Assembly: GCA_964396185.1 (NCBI GenBank)
Contig: CAYNEI010000004.1
Coordinates: 1-64,000, forward strand
Length of the DNA: 64,000 nucleotides
Reading direction: 5' to 3'
Origin: CAYNEI01 sp964396185
GTDB lineage: Archaea; Thermoplasmatota; SW-10-69-26
Within the stretch, counting starts at the first letter, position 1, and each line of letters begins with the position of its first letter. The notes beneath the pieces were generated by a model that was given only the letters and a program-made list of their open reading frames with translations, ran no database searches and was not told the origin of the DNA. The translations under genes were made by a program, and so were the position numbers. This document shows positions 34,571 to 43,761 of this stretch, in pieces.

Positions 34571-35971
34571 TCACCCCGTCGGGATGACCTCCTCGGTACC
34601 CAGGCCCACGGTGTCGCAGGCGCTCTGGCCGAGGATCGAGACGCAGGTGGAGTCCAGGCTGGCGATCCAGACCGCCAGGAGCACGATGGGGATGACGTAT
34701 GCGATGAGGAAGCCGATGATCTTGGCCATCTTGACCTGGCGTCGTGTCGGGTCCTCGGCACCACCGAGGAGCACGTCCACGCGGTCGTCGACGCCGAAGG
34801 CGAAGATCGTGCACACCAGGATGCCGCCCCAGATGAGCAGGACGTTGCTCACGAAGGCGTCGAAGCGGGTGGCGGTGTCCAGGCTCAAGGCGGCCAGGAT
34901 CCCGATGCCGTAGGTGGTCTCTGCTGCCAGCACGGCCCCCTTCCATCGGGTGATGTTGAAGCGCTCCTCGAGCCAGGAGACGATGACCTCCAGCCCGCTG
35001 ATGGCCGACGAGAGGGCCGCCATGGTGATCATGGCGAAGAAGATGATCATGAGGACCTTGCCGAACAGGCCCGTGCTGATGGCCGCGAACGCGTTGGGCA
35101 GGGTGACGAACAGGGCATCGTAGAGCCCGGCGCCCTCAGCCGTGATCTGGCCGCCCACGCCCTGGGCGAACGCGATGGGGAAGATCATGAGCCCAGCGGT
35201 CAGCGCGACCATCATGTCAGAGACCGCGATGGTGCTTGCTGACGGGAGCAACCCCTCGCCGCGATCGTTGTAGCTCCCGTAGGTCATCATGATGCCGAAG
35301 CCGATGCTCGTGGAGAAGAACACCTGGCCGATGGCGAGCTGGATCGTGGAGAGATCGATCTGACTGAAGTCAGGCGACAGGTAGAACGAGACGCCCTCGC
35401 TGGCCCCGTTGAGGAAGAGGCCGTAGATCGCCAGGACGATGACGATGACGAAGAGCGCAGGCATCATGAACAAGTTGGCCTTCTCGATGCCGCCGGAAAC
35501 GCCCCGGACCACGATACCCACAGCCAAGGCTGTGAACAGCAGATGCATGAACAGCGCGCCTGGCCCCTGCTGGCTGTCGATGAGGAAGTTGGATGGGGCA
35601 CCGAAGATCTCGCTGGTGGGCGAGAAGATCATGTACTTGAGCGCGAGACCCGCGATGACGGTGTAGTAACTGAGGAAGATGGTCGACGCGACGATGAGCA
35701 CGATGCCCACCCAGCTGAACCGGCCACCGGTGACGTTGCGGATGGTGTTCGGCGGTGAACCCTGGCCGGACTGACCAAGGGAGAGCTCGGCCAGCACGAG
35801 CGGTACCCCGATGAAGATGAGCAGCGGGATGTAGACCAGCACGAACGCCGCGCCCCCCTCCTGGCTTGTCACCTGGGGGAAGCGCCAGATGTTCCCCAAC
35901 CCGACCGCGGAGCCGATGCCTGAGAGGATGAAGCCCGCTTTGGTCCCGAACCGCGCCCTGCCCGCAGCCAT
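34571..35971 (-). CDS. Sodium-dependent NSS/SNF-family transporter, copy 1
   Basis: 466 residues from the ATG at 35971, matching the family start (KAGFILSGIGSAVGLGNIWRFP, with the Na+/substrate-site GSAVGLGN motif in TM1). About 11-12 TM helices of the LeuT fold follow. NSS proteins co-transport amino acids or related amines with Na+. It lies downstream of a paralogue and directly upstream of Sir2. The Na+ coupling fits a saline habitat. The substrate is unknown. Confidence 0.92.
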   Translation of the reverse strand: MAAGRARFGTKAGFILSGIGSAVGLGNIWRFPQVTSQEGGAAFVLVYIPLLIFIGVPLVLAELSLGQSGQGSPPNTIRNVTGGRFSWVGIVLIVASTIFLSYYTVIAGLALKYMIFSPTSEIFGAPSNFLIDSQQGPGALFMHLLFTALAVGIVVRGVSGGIEKANLFMMPALFVIVIVLAIYGLFLNGASEGVSFYLSPDFSQIDLSTIQLAIGQVFFSTSIGFGIMMTYGSYNDRGEGLLPSASTIAVSDMMVALTAGLMIFPIAFAQGVGGQITAEGAGLYDALFVTLPNAFAAISTGLFGKVLMIIFFAMITMAALSSAISGLEVIVSWLEERFNITRWKGAVLAAETTYGIGILAALSLDTATRFDAFVSNVLLIWGGILVCTIFAFGVDDRVDVLLGGAEDPTRRQVKMAKIIGFLIAYVIPIVLLAVWIASLDSTCVSILGQSACDTVGLGTEEVIPTG

Positions 35972-36053
35972 CGGTTGAGTCAACCCGCCGGGCTTCAAAA
36001 CCGTTGTGGATAAGATGGACGACCGAACGGTGGCCAAGCACGGTTGATCGTCA

Positions 36054-37439
36054 TTAGAACGTGGAGGCCAACTCGTCCAGGAAGTCGGGCACGGCCACGA
36101 CGAAGAGGATCACGAGCACCACTGGGAGCACGAACCGGATCACCCAGATCGCCATGCGACCCAGCCGGAACGTGCCTGCGCCGCGGTCCATCTCCGTGGC
36201 GGGATCCTCGCCCACGGTGTGCTTGTACCGGTGGCCGATGAACAGCGCCATCGCCAGGGTCGCGCCGATGAGAAGGAGGTCGGTGAAGGTGCCCGCAGCG
36301 AAGGTGAGCAGGGCCTGGTCGAGCGCCAGAAGGATCCCGACCCCGTACATGACCAAACCGAGCAGGACGGCGGACTTCCATCGAGGGATCTGGCGATCGG
36401 TGAGCCACGAAGCGCCCACCTCCATGAGGCTGATCGAGCTGGACAGGGCGGCGACGAAAAGGAGCGCGAAGAAGACGAGGCCGACGGTGATCCCCAGGTT
36501 GCCGCCGATCGAAGCGAAGGCCACCGGGAGGCCCAGGAAGGCCACGCCCAGACCACCACTGGCCACGGCCGGCGAGCCGAGCAGCCCGAAGGCGGCTAGC
36601 AGCGGGAAGATGAGGATCCCGGCGGTCAGCGCGACCAAGGTGTCCGAGAGGCCCACCGTGACGCCGTCCTCCGAGAGGCTGGAGTCCCGGCTCATGTAGC
36701 TGGCGTACGTGATCAGAGCACCGAACCCGACGCTCATTGAGAAGAGCGCTTGGCCGGCGGCTGCCGTGAACGTGTTGGCGTCCACCTGGTCCAGGGACGG
36801 CTTGAGGTAGAACTCGATGCCTTGGCTGGCGCCGTCCAGGGTGAGCCCGTAGATCGAGAGGCCCACGAGGATGACGCCGAGCAGGGGGAGCAAGACCTTG
36901 ACGGCAGGCTCGATGCCGCGCGAGATCCCGAGCGCGACCACCAGTGTCGTGATGCCGATGAAGGCTGCGTGGTAGGCCAGCGCCCGGGGGCCCTCGGTCT
37001 CGGCGATGAAGAAGTCGACGGGCGCGTCCCAGAAGGTGGGATCGAACCCGTCGACGATGTAGATCATGGTCCAGCCCCCGATGACCGAGAACCAGGCCAT
37101 CACGATGACGCTGAGCCCGACGAAACAGATGCCAAGCAGCCTCCAGGGGGTTCCGCCCAGGAAGTCGAAGGTGTCCACGACGTTGCGCCCGGCGCGCCGG
37201 CCGAGCATGAGCTCGCCCATGAGCATGGGGATCCCGAGCAGGAAGACGAAGCCGAGGTAGAGGAAGACGAAGATCGCGCCCCCTTCCTGGCTCGTGACGA
37301 ACGGGAAGCGGACGAGGTTGCCCAGCCCCACCGCGCTGCCGACCATGGCGAGCACGTAGCCCAGGCGGCTGCCCCAGGCGTCGCGCTCGGGCGCCTGCTG
37401 GGTCCCACTGCTGGATGGTGCTCCCGAAGCCGGTGTCAT
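36054..37439 (-). CDS. Sodium-dependent NSS/SNF-family transporter, copy 2
   Basis: 461 residues, clearly paralogous to the downstream gene (DAWGSRLGYVLAMVGSAVGLGNLVRFPFVTSQEGG). An 18-residue Ser/Pro/Gln-rich N-terminus precedes TM1. The two copies are separated by 82 bp that contain a short palindrome (GGTTGAGTCAACC near 35973). They are diverged across most of the length, so the duplication is old and the substrates may differ. Confidence 0.92.
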   Translation of the reverse strand: MTPASGAPSSSGTQQAPERDAWGSRLGYVLAMVGSAVGLGNLVRFPFVTSQEGGAIFVFLYLGFVFLLGIPMLMGELMLGRRAGRNVVDTFDFLGGTPWRLLGICFVGLSVIVMAWFSVIGGWTMIYIVDGFDPTFWDAPVDFFIAETEGPRALAYHAAFIGITTLVVALGISRGIEPAVKVLLPLLGVILVGLSIYGLTLDGASQGIEFYLKPSLDQVDANTFTAAAGQALFSMSVGFGALITYASYMSRDSSLSEDGVTVGLSDTLVALTAGILIFPLLAAFGLLGSPAVASGGLGVAFLGLPVAFASIGGNLGITVGLVFFALLFVAALSSSISLMEVGASWLTDRQIPRWKSAVLLGLVMYGVGILLALDQALLTFAAGTFTDLLLIGATLAMALFIGHRYKHTVGEDPATEMDRGAGTFRLGRMAIWVIRFVLPVVLVILFVVAVPDFLDELASTF

Positions 37440-37536
37440 GCGCGCATCCCTGCGGTTCGGCGCCGGTCGCAGCGCCAGGGCCGCCGAGGCGTAACATGGG
37501 CGGTGATGCTATGAGCTTTCTGACGTGTGGGAGCCC

Positions 37537-37980
37537 ATGGAGCAGCACGCCGAAGACCTCACGTTCTCGACCCACGGCGAAGTGGAGATCCGCGACCTCA
37601 CCGATGATGTCGACCGCATCGTTCAAGCCAGCGGGGTCGAGCTGGGCCAGGCTCTCGCGTTCACCCTGTCGAGCACGAGTGCCATCACGACGCTGGAGTA
37701 CGAGCCGGGCCTGGTCGAGGAGGACCTACCCGGGGCGCTGGAGCGCCTGTTCCCCAAGCATGGAGACGGCGTCGACTACGGCCACCAGCGCCGCTGGCGG
37801 GATGGCAACGGGCACAGCCACGTGCGCGCCGCCTTCCTCCAACCCGATCTCACCGTGCCGGTCCAGGCGGGCCGGGTGCGCCTAGGGACGTGGGAGCAGA
37901 TCGTCTTCGTCGAGCTGGACAACAAGCCCCGGGACCGCACGGTGGCGGTGCACGTGTGGGGGACTCGCAGCACGCCCTGA
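37537..37980 (+). CDS. YjbQ/UPF0047 family protein
   Basis: 147 residues from the ATG at 37537, which has GGGAG upstream; an in-frame GTG at 37525 is possible. The family signature is present at the end (HSHVRAAFLQPDLTVPVQ, then GRVRLGTWEQIVFVELDNK, then RTVAVHVWG). YjbQ proteins are annotated as secondary thiamine-phosphate synthases from complementation data in E. coli; the physiological reaction is unclear. It is divergent from the NSS transporter. The same window encodes a ThiN-domain regulator at 4880-5794. Confidence 0.88.
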   Translation: MEQHAEDLTFSTHGEVEIRDLTDDVDRIVQASGVELGQALAFTLSSTSAITTLEYEPGLVEEDLPGALERLFPKHGDGVDYGHQRRWRDGNGHSHVRAAFLQPDLTVPVQAGRVRLGTWEQIVFVELDNKPRDRTVAVHVWGTRSTP

Positions 37981-38047
37981 TCCCCCCGCAGGTGGTGCCA
38001 CTAAAACCTTAAGTCCCGTGAGCCCCGCTCACTCGCCGAGGCTTGAC

Positions 38048-39487
38048 ATGCGGGTTGCTCTGCTCTCCATCGCTCTTATGACCGCTGCGCTCGCCGGATG
38101 CATCGGTGCAGACGACGATCCATCGCTCGAAGCTGGTGCAGCCGACGATCTGAATGACACCACACGGACCTTCGTCCCGGCTGACCCTGGCGTGGACTTC
38201 ACGGACGCCATCGAGCAAGTGCACGACCACCACCTACCACACCTGCACACCGCTGGCCACGGGCTCGAGCAGGTCGGCCACACGAACTTCGAGGGCTTCT
38301 ACCCGCCAGGCATGCAGGGCGGCTGGGGCGAGACCGACATCCATGACGGACGCGATCTCGCGGCCCTCGGCTCGGTCGAGGGAGAGCTTGGTGTGACGAT
38401 CGTGGACATCAGCGACCCCGAGAACCCCGAGCCGCTGAGCTACATCACGAGCATGGGTGCTGAGTTCGACGCCCGGTTCACCGAGGACGGCGAGTACCTC
38501 ATCTTCGGCTGCCAGGTCGCCCCGCCCACCCTGGCTGGCGCGCGAACCGTCATCGGGGATTGCCAAGGCGATGCGAGCCCGCACCTGCCCGAGCAGGACG
38601 CTGGCCACATGACCGTGGCCTACGACGTCAGCGACCCCGCCAACCCCACGCTTGCCGGCGCGGTCCCCACGAACGCCGCCCACAACGTCTGGACGGTCAC
38701 CATCAACGGGACCTACTACGCGTTCACGAACGCAGCCGAGGTCATCCGCTTCGACCCCAGCCAGGAACCGGGGGCATCCATGGAGGTCGTCGCTGAGGTG
38801 CCGGGCACCCACGACATCTACGTCCATGAGCACCCGGTCTCCCAGGACTGGCTGCTCTACACCGGCGGCGCCAACAACGGTTCCCTGGCGATCTACGAGA
38901 TCAACGACCCGAGTGATCCCAAGCAGCTCGTCGATGTGGACGGCGGCTTCTCGGTCTGGCACGAGCAGACCGTCTCGGACCAACTCATCGACGGCCGCGT
39001 CATCCTCGTAGGCGCGGGCGAGGCCTTCAGCCACACGGGTGAGCTCGGCGACCAGCCGCGCCAGAAGGCCAGCATCGTGGACGTCACCGACCCGGAGGAC
39101 CCGCAGCTGCTCAGCCAGTGGGAGCTCCCGCTGAGCATGATGCTGCCGTGGGCGAACTACCGGTACAGCGCCCACAACATCGACATGACCCCGTACGGCC
39201 AGGTGGCCATGTCCTGGTACCACGGCGGCATCTGGGTCTTCGACGTCTCGACCCAGGATCGCCAGGAGGCCCCGGTCACCCTGGGCTTCTTCCAACCCCA
39301 CGAGCTCCCCGCACCCGTCGCACCGACGTGGTTCTTCCAGCTCGATCCCGGCATGGTGCCCTTGGTATGGGGTGGGATGTGGACCGACGAGGGCCGACTG
39401 GTGCTCGGTGACATGTTCACCGGCGTCTACGTGCTCGAGCCCGAGTGGGGCTTGTTGCCGGGCGCAGACGATCCGATGAACGGGTAG
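38048..39487 (+). CDS. LVIVD-repeat lipoprotein
   Basis: 479 residues from the ATG at 38048. The N-terminus is a lipoprotein signal with lipobox LAGC (C18), so the protein is likely lipid-anchored outside the cell. The body contains LVIVD-type beta-propeller repeats (GVTIVDISDPENPEPL, VAYDVSDPANPTLAG, SLAIYEINDPSDPKQL, ASIVDVTDPEDPQLL, GIWVFDVSTQDRQE), about 40-60 residues apart. The fold is probably a seven-bladed propeller; function in this family is unknown. A His-rich stretch (HDHHLPHLHTAGHG) near residues 59-72 may bind metal. It is the first of two surface-protein genes in a row. Confidence 0.85.
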   Translation: MRVALLSIALMTAALAGCIGADDDPSLEAGAADDLNDTTRTFVPADPGVDFTDAIEQVHDHHLPHLHTAGHGLEQVGHTNFEGFYPPGMQGGWGETDIHDGRDLAALGSVEGELGVTIVDISDPENPEPLSYITSMGAEFDARFTEDGEYLIFGCQVAPPTLAGARTVIGDCQGDASPHLPEQDAGHMTVAYDVSDPANPTLAGAVPTNAAHNVWTVTINGTYYAFTNAAEVIRFDPSQEPGASMEVVAEVPGTHDIYVHEHPVSQDWLLYTGGANNGSLAIYEINDPSDPKQLVDVDGGFSVWHEQTVSDQLIDGRVILVGAGEAFSHTGELGDQPRQKASIVDVTDPEDPQLLSQWELPLSMMLPWANYRYSAHNIDMTPYGQVAMSWYHGGIWVFDVSTQDRQEAPVTLGFFQPHELPAPVAPTWFFQLDPGMVPLVWGGMWTDEGRLVLGDMFTGVYVLEPEWGLLPGADDPMNG

Positions 39488-39537
39488 GGTAACTCCAAGT
39501 ACCTCCGTAGGGCTACCTGCCTCGGAGGATGTTGGGT

Positions 39538-40374
39538 ATGTTCCCCACGATCAGACAGCGCACAGCCGTGCTCACGGCCATCGTGTTGTTGACCGGCCTC
39601 GTGCCTGCCGCGGGCGCGTTCCACTCGGACACGCCTGTACTCCACGAGAGTGGCGGACCGGGCACTGGCTGGGCCAGCTACGCGTTCACCACCGACGGCA
39701 CGCCCGTCGAGCACGAGATCGAGTTCGACCACCGCGGGCTTGCCGCCCAATTCGCGTTCTTGCTCTTCGAGCCGGATGGGGCCTTTATCGACGGTGTGAT
39801 TCTCACGGCGTACCAGTCAGGGACTGGCGCCCATCTCGATCTCCAGCCCCCTGGGACCGACCGTATCCTGATCAACACGTACGAGGACGAGGCGAAGGGG
39901 TTCTCAGGGCTTGCCGCGACCACCGATGTCTCGCCGGGCACGTACAAGATGCTGGTCTGGTCTGCTGGGGAACCGGACGCCTGGACCTACCGCGTCCGCG
40001 CCGAGCATGGCGCCACCGTGGACGCCGTCATCGAGGGCTCGGACACTTTCCTCCACCGCGCCCGGGACTTCGAGGGCACGGTGAGCATGCAGGCAAGCGC
40101 CGGCCTACCGGGGGTACGTGCCCAGGTCAACGCGACCCAAGTAGTCGAGATCGAAGATCGATTCTTCGGCCGTGCGACCCCCGGGGGAGGGTTGGATGAA
40201 CTCAACATGGAGACGCCGAGCGGAGAGATCCAGCGTTGCTCCTGCTACGCCTGGCAAGGCGGAGAGCCCGGAACCTACACGTTTGAGCTGACCGGCGTAG
40301 GCTACCTGCAGCCCTCGGATGTGTTCGTGGGCGGTGCCGACGCGACGCTCGTCGGGGTTGATCGCGTTCCATGA
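39538..40374 (+). CDS. Secreted hypothetical protein
   Basis: 278 residues. The ATG at 39538 is chosen over 39529 because GGAGG (39524-39528) touches the first and is 9 nt from the second. Signal peptide (TAVLTAIVLLTGLVPAAGA), then a beta-rich mature part with PPC-like features (STYKMLVWSA-type strand: GTYKMLVWSAGEPDAWTYRV) and a CSCY motif near residue 236. No anchor. It follows the LVIVD lipoprotein by 50 bp and could be co-transcribed. I do not recognise a specific family. Confidence 0.75.
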   Translation: MFPTIRQRTAVLTAIVLLTGLVPAAGAFHSDTPVLHESGGPGTGWASYAFTTDGTPVEHEIEFDHRGLAAQFAFLLFEPDGAFIDGVILTAYQSGTGAHLDLQPPGTDRILINTYEDEAKGFSGLAATTDVSPGTYKMLVWSAGEPDAWTYRVRAEHGATVDAVIEGSDTFLHRARDFEGTVSMQASAGLPGVRAQVNATQVVEIEDRFFGRATPGGGLDELNMETPSGEIQRCSCYAWQGGEPGTYTFELTGVGYLQPSDVFVGGADATLVGVDRVP

Positions 40375-40484
40375 TCGAGGGGAAGCGGCCCCGGTGCTCC
40401 CGGCGGAGGCTGCGCACCCCCGCTTGTACAGTTCAGCAACCGAGCCACAACGGTTAAGGTGAGAGGTAGGCCCGGTTTCAAGCT

Positions 40485-40521
40485 ACCCCCCGAGTTCGAT
40501 GTAGACTCGAACCATGGGGGT
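40485..40521. terminator. Hairpin between convergent genes
   Basis: 40485-40499 pairs with 40507-40521 (ACCCCC and GTTCGA blocks, 3x3 internal loop). It lies 4 nt beyond the stop of the minus-strand zinc-ribbon gene and 110 nt beyond the plus-strand secreted-protein gene. Confidence 0.5.
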
Positions 40522-40524
40522 CGC

Positions 40525-40674
40525 TTAGTCCCCGCCGCACGGCCGGTGCCCGCAGTTCGGGCAGAGCGGCAGGGTGTCGTGCATGGCGGTCCAAACGGGT
40601 AGCCCGCAGCCTTCGCAGGATCCGCGGTCGTGAACAGAGCCCCACGTGCCGAACGAACCGGATACGGCTGCCAT
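40525..40674 (-). CDS. Tiny zinc-ribbon protein (49 residues), copy 1
   Basis: 49 residues with C20-x2-C23 (SCEGCGLPVW) and C38-x2-C41 (LCPNCGHRPCGGD). That makes a classical zinc ribbon with an extra His and Cys right after the second knuckle. A TATA-like TTTAAG lies ~27 nt upstream of the ATG and a hairpin follows the stop, both of which support a real gene. It resembles the 48-residue protein at 44453-44599 in size, knuckle spacing and C-terminus. A role as a nucleic-acid or protein adaptor is possible but unproven. Confidence 0.7.
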   Translation of the reverse strand: MAAVSGSFGTWGSVHDRGSCEGCGLPVWTAMHDTLPLCPNCGHRPCGGD

Positions 40675-40697
40675 GGTCAACCTTCGACGTTGTCGGG

Positions 40698-40705
40698 CTT
40701 AAAGG
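40698..40705 (-). promoter_or_regulatory. TATA-like box of tiny zinc-ribbon gene 1 (leaderless)
   Basis: The minus strand reads CCTTTAAG, centred about 27 nt upstream of the ATG at 40674. Confidence 0.45.
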
Positions 40706-40802
40706 ATGCCCATCGGGCGCATGTCCTGAGGGGCAGGTGCGTTTCTTCTGGAGCCACTGGATAGAAGCGTTTCCCGTCCGGCCCTCGTCGGTGACCGCGT
40801 CG

Positions 40803-41243
40803 CTAGAACGCGAAGGCGTCTGTGCTCCGGGACAGGCCGATGAACACGAACGGAGGCGTGAGAAGCGCTAGCAGGATGAAGTGGAGCGTGGAGCGCCAGG
40901 GCCCATCCTGGAGCCGCCACGCGTACCGGAAGCCGAAGAAGAAGATCGCGGCGGTGACCAGGGCCCCGAGGATCATGAGCATCGCGGCGAAGAAGTGCAG
41001 AACGCTGACCACGGCGAGAGGGTTGTTCGAGGGATCGGTTGGCCAGAACAGCCAGAGGAGCATCGGAGTCAGCTTGGGGATAAGGACCGCGGTGAACACC
41101 TTGGGCTCGATGCTGCGCTCGCCGATCCCGTCGACCTCCAGGGGCCCGCCGTCGGAGGTTTCGGATGGATCGTCCGCAGCAGTCAGTCGCCGGCGCACCC
41201 AACCATCCAGCCCCATCGAAAGGTCCCCCGCTCCATCTCCCAT
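40803..41243 (-). CDS. Small membrane protein
   Basis: 146 residues. The N-terminal ~55 are hydrophilic and acidic, followed by three hydrophobic helices (about 58-68 weak, 77-102, 117-138). I do not recognise a family. It lies 34 bp downstream of the lipid operon on the same strand, so it may be its last gene. Start is uncertain: the GGAGG abuts this ATG, and an internal ATG nine codons later is better spaced. Confidence 0.6.
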   Translation of the reverse strand: MGDGAGDLSMGLDGWVRRRLTAADDPSETSDGGPLEVDGIGERSIEPKVFTAVLIPKLTPMLLWLFWPTDPSNNPLAVVSVLHFFAAMLMILGALVTAAIFFFGFRYAWRLQDGPWRSTLHFILLALLTPPFVFIGLSRSTDAFAF

Positions 41244-41277
41244 CCTCCAGGGCTAACACAACTACTTCAACGCGCCG

Positions 41278-42078
41278 TTAGCATCGGTCCAGCTGGTAAC
41301 CGGTGGCCCCCTGGATCATGTCCGTGAGTTCCCGGTAGGCGAAGGGGTCCGATGGGGGCTGTGCCCACTGGCTGACAGCGTCGAGCAAGCCCATCGTGTA
41401 GAGGATGAGGATGACCGGGATCCAGTACCAGAACGTGCGGGCGATGCGCTCGCCCCTCCACGCCGAGAGTCCGATCAAGGCGGCGTAGACCAAACCGTAG
41501 CGCTGGAAGCGGACGAACAGGCCGTAGACGACGAAGGACCAGAGCGAGAGTCCGGCACCATGTGCTGTCGCGCCGAACACCTTGACGGGGACGCCTGAGT
41601 ACGGCTGGAAGCTGAGGCCCGCCGGGCCTAGGCAGGTCAGCCAAACGTCCGCCTGGCCCAGCATGGGCGCAGTCAGGTAGGGCACGGGCTCGAGCCAGCC
41701 GGTCCCCCAGACCGCGCCAGCCCCATAAGCCACGGAGGCGCCGAGGATGCTACCGGCGATGTATGCGACGAGGATCGGCCACTTCGCCTTCGTGCGGCGC
41801 AAGAAAAGGGTGAGCAGGAGCGGGAACTCGGGGATGATGAACCAGATGGTCGCCTCCAACGCGGCCCACGCCCCGAGCAGCCAGAGCAGGGCGGTGGAGT
41901 CGCAGAAGGCCCGGAACGCTTCGTCCAGTTTCCTGGACCGCTCGCCCGGGGTCTCGCCTCGAACCACCGGGGTCCCGGTACGCCAGGCCCACACCCCAAC
42001 GAAAGGCGCGAACAAGAGGAGCGCCGAACCGGTCACGAAGGCGACGTGGACTGGGAGTGATAGCCATGGGATCGTCAT
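41278..42078 (-). CDS. Multi-TM membrane protein of the lipid operon
   Basis: 266 residues with about six hydrophobic helices. The segment WFIIPEFPLLLTLFLRRTKAKW, followed by LVAYIAGSILGASVAYGAG, is reminiscent of DedA/SNARE-associated (VTT) membrane proteins, which flip lipids, but the similarity is too weak to name it. Its ATG overlaps the plsC stop by 4 nt (ATGA), so it is translationally coupled to the acyltransferase. A lipid-related job is inferred from that. Confidence 0.7.
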   Translation of the reverse strand: MTIPWLSLPVHVAFVTGSALLLFAPFVGVWAWRTGTPVVRGETPGERSRKLDEAFRAFCDSTALLWLLGAWAALEATIWFIIPEFPLLLTLFLRRTKAKWPILVAYIAGSILGASVAYGAGAVWGTGWLEPVPYLTAPMLGQADVWLTCLGPAGLSFQPYSGVPVKVFGATAHGAGLSLWSFVVYGLFVRFQRYGLVYAALIGLSAWRGERIARTFWYWIPVILILYTMGLLDAVSQWAQPPSDPFAYRELTDMIQGATGYQLDRC

Positions 42079-42812
42079 CCATGGGCCTCCGCCAAGGCGC
42101 GCACGCGGTCCTCCAGATCAGCCGCGATGCGCGTCCAGCCCTCGCGATCATCCCCCTCCCCCTCGTACGTGGTCGGCCGGCCCATCGTGACGGACAACCT
42201 CTCCAGCCGGGGCAGTCGGGCGCCTTTCGGGAGGATGTCGTGGCTCCCGTGGATGTAGGCTGGGATGACAGGGGTTCTCCGACCGGCGACGAGCAGGCCC
42301 ACTCCCTTCTTGAACGGGGCCATCTCGCCGGTGGTGGACCGGGTCCCTTCGGGGAAGAGGATGACGCCCCGGCCGTCGGCCAGGAGCTCAACGCCGTCCG
42401 CCATGGCCTGGCGAGCGGTCGCGTAGCGATCGATAGGCAGGGCGTTGATGAGAAAGTGGACCGAGCCCCCGACGAGGCGGCGGTCGAAGAAGTAATCCGC
42501 CGCAGCCAACGGGTGGGTATCGTTGACGCGTCCGAGGGGGATGCTGGCCATCAACGCGGGCGCATCGAGGTGGCCTGCGTGGTTGGCTACGAGCACGAAG
42601 GGCCCGCCGCGAGGAACGGCAGGCCTGTTGCGCACCCGGAACCGGAAGAGCGCCTTGAGCGCGAGGCGGAAGGCGATGTGGACCGTCGGCCGAAGCAGCC
42701 TTGGGAAGAAATCCGATCGCGCCAGGTCCACCGCGTTGGCCGCTGGTGGAGGAGGGTAGTCCCACCACTCCTCTTCATCGGCGCGATCACCCACGATCTC
42801 TTTCGCGCACAT
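42075..42812 (-). CDS. plsC: 1-acylglycerol-3-phosphate acyltransferase (PlsC family)
   Basis: 245 residues from the ATG at 42812, 4 nt after the cdsA stop. The catalytic H-x4-D is NHAGHLD (H78, D83) and the glycerophosphate-binding motif is FPEGTRST (153-160). Family enzymes esterify an acyl chain to sn-2 of lysophosphatidate. Archaeal membranes are built on isoprenoid ethers, so an acyl-transferring PlsC is notable, although homologues occur in some marine Thermoplasmatota. The open frame upstream (to 43100) lies inside cdsA and is not coding. Third gene of the lipid operon. Confidence 0.92.
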   Translation of the reverse strand: MCAKEIVGDRADEEEWWDYPPPPAANAVDLARSDFFPRLLRPTVHIAFRLALKALFRFRVRNRPAVPRGGPFVLVANHAGHLDAPALMASIPLGRVNDTHPLAAADYFFDRRLVGGSVHFLINALPIDRYATARQAMADGVELLADGRGVILFPEGTRSTTGEMAPFKKGVGLLVAGRRTPVIPAYIHGSHDILPKGARLPRLERLSVTMGRPTTYEGEGDDREGWTRIAADLEDRVRALAEAHG

Positions 42813-42816
42813 GGTC

Positions 42817-43761
42817 TCAGAGGAAGAAGAACCGAGTGATGTGGAAGAAGAGGGGCACAGCGAAGATGAGGCTGTTGGCTCGATCCAGCACACCGCCGTG
42901 CCCTGGGATGGCCGCGCTCCAGTCCTTGATCCCGAGATCACGCTTGATGACCGAGAGCGTGAGATCCCCGAGGGTGCCGGCGAAGCTGATGAGCCCACCG
43001 AGGAGGAGTACGGCCCATGTGGTCTCGACCATGGGGATGAGCCACGATAGGCCCCACGCTGCAGCGACCACGGTGACCAGAGAACCAAGGGCACCTTCAA
43101 CGGTCTTGCCTGGGCTCAGGGTAGCCCTGAGCTTGTGCCGCCCGAAGAGCTTGCCCCAGACGAACGCAGCGATGTCGTTGATGGCGACGAGGAAGCCGAG
43201 GAAGAGGACGAGGCCCGTCCCGTCGTCGAGGTTGTGTAGGTAGCTGAAGTGGCCGAGGAGCCAGCCGAAGTAGAGCACCCCGAGGATCGTCAAGGAGAGC
43301 TTCTGGATCATGTGATCGTACACGCCCCGCACGATGGGTACGGCAAGGATGGTGAGGATCGCGTAGATCGGCATGACGAGGAACATCCCGTACCACCCCA
43401 ACTCAGGCGAGGCATCGGTGAAGGGCCACCAGACCGTCACCTGGATCGCCAGGATCGAGAGGTAGCCAACGCCCAGAAGCGACGGGTCCTTCCAGAGACC
43501 TACAGCGCGACCGTACTCCCGTAGGGCTGCGATGGAGAGGAGCGTGACCAGGAGGATCCACGCGACCCTGCCCGCGGCCAGAGCGCCGACGAACAACGCG
43601 GCGATCACGATCCACGCGACGGTGCGCAAACGGATCTCTCGGACCAGGCCGGGCTTGCGCTCGCGAAGCATGAACCATGCGAGGCCTACAAGCGCGACCG
43701 CTGCGATGAAGACCAGGGCCAGGAGCCGAGCGAACCGGACCAACAGCGGATCGAAGCTCAC
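42817..43761 (-). CDS. cdsA: Bacterial-type phosphatidate cytidylyltransferase (CdsA/YnbB-like)
   Basis: 314 residues from a GTG that overlaps the upstream TGA (GTGA). About eight TM helices, ending in the CDS signature SVIKRDLGIKDWSAAIPGHG followed by GVLDRANS. LSPGKTVEG, typical of CdsA, also occurs. It activates phosphatidate (or an analogue) with CTP to CDP-diacylglycerol. The archaeal CTP:archaetidate enzyme CarS is a different, shorter branch, so this is a bacterial-style enzyme, closest in context to E. coli YnbB next to YnbA. Confidence 0.92.
   Translation of the reverse strand: MSFDPLLVRFARLLALVFIAAVALVGLAWFMLRERKPGLVREIRLRTVAWIVIAALFVGALAAGRVAWILLVTLLSIAALREYGRAVGLWKDPSLLGVGYLSILAIQVTVWWPFTDASPELGWYGMFLVMPIYAILTILAVPIVRGVYDHMIQKLSLTILGVLYFGWLLGHFSYLHNLDDGTGLVLFLGFLVAINDIAAFVWGKLFGRHKLRATLSPGKTVEGALGSLVTVVAAAWGLSWLIPMVETTWAVLLLGGLISFAGTLGDLTLSVIKRDLGIKDWSAAIPGHGGVLDRANSLIFAVPLFFHITRFFFL

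Noticed and set aside
42813..43100. Upstream extension of PlsC to 43100
   Set aside because: It lies entirely inside cdsA in another frame and is Ser-rich low complexity.
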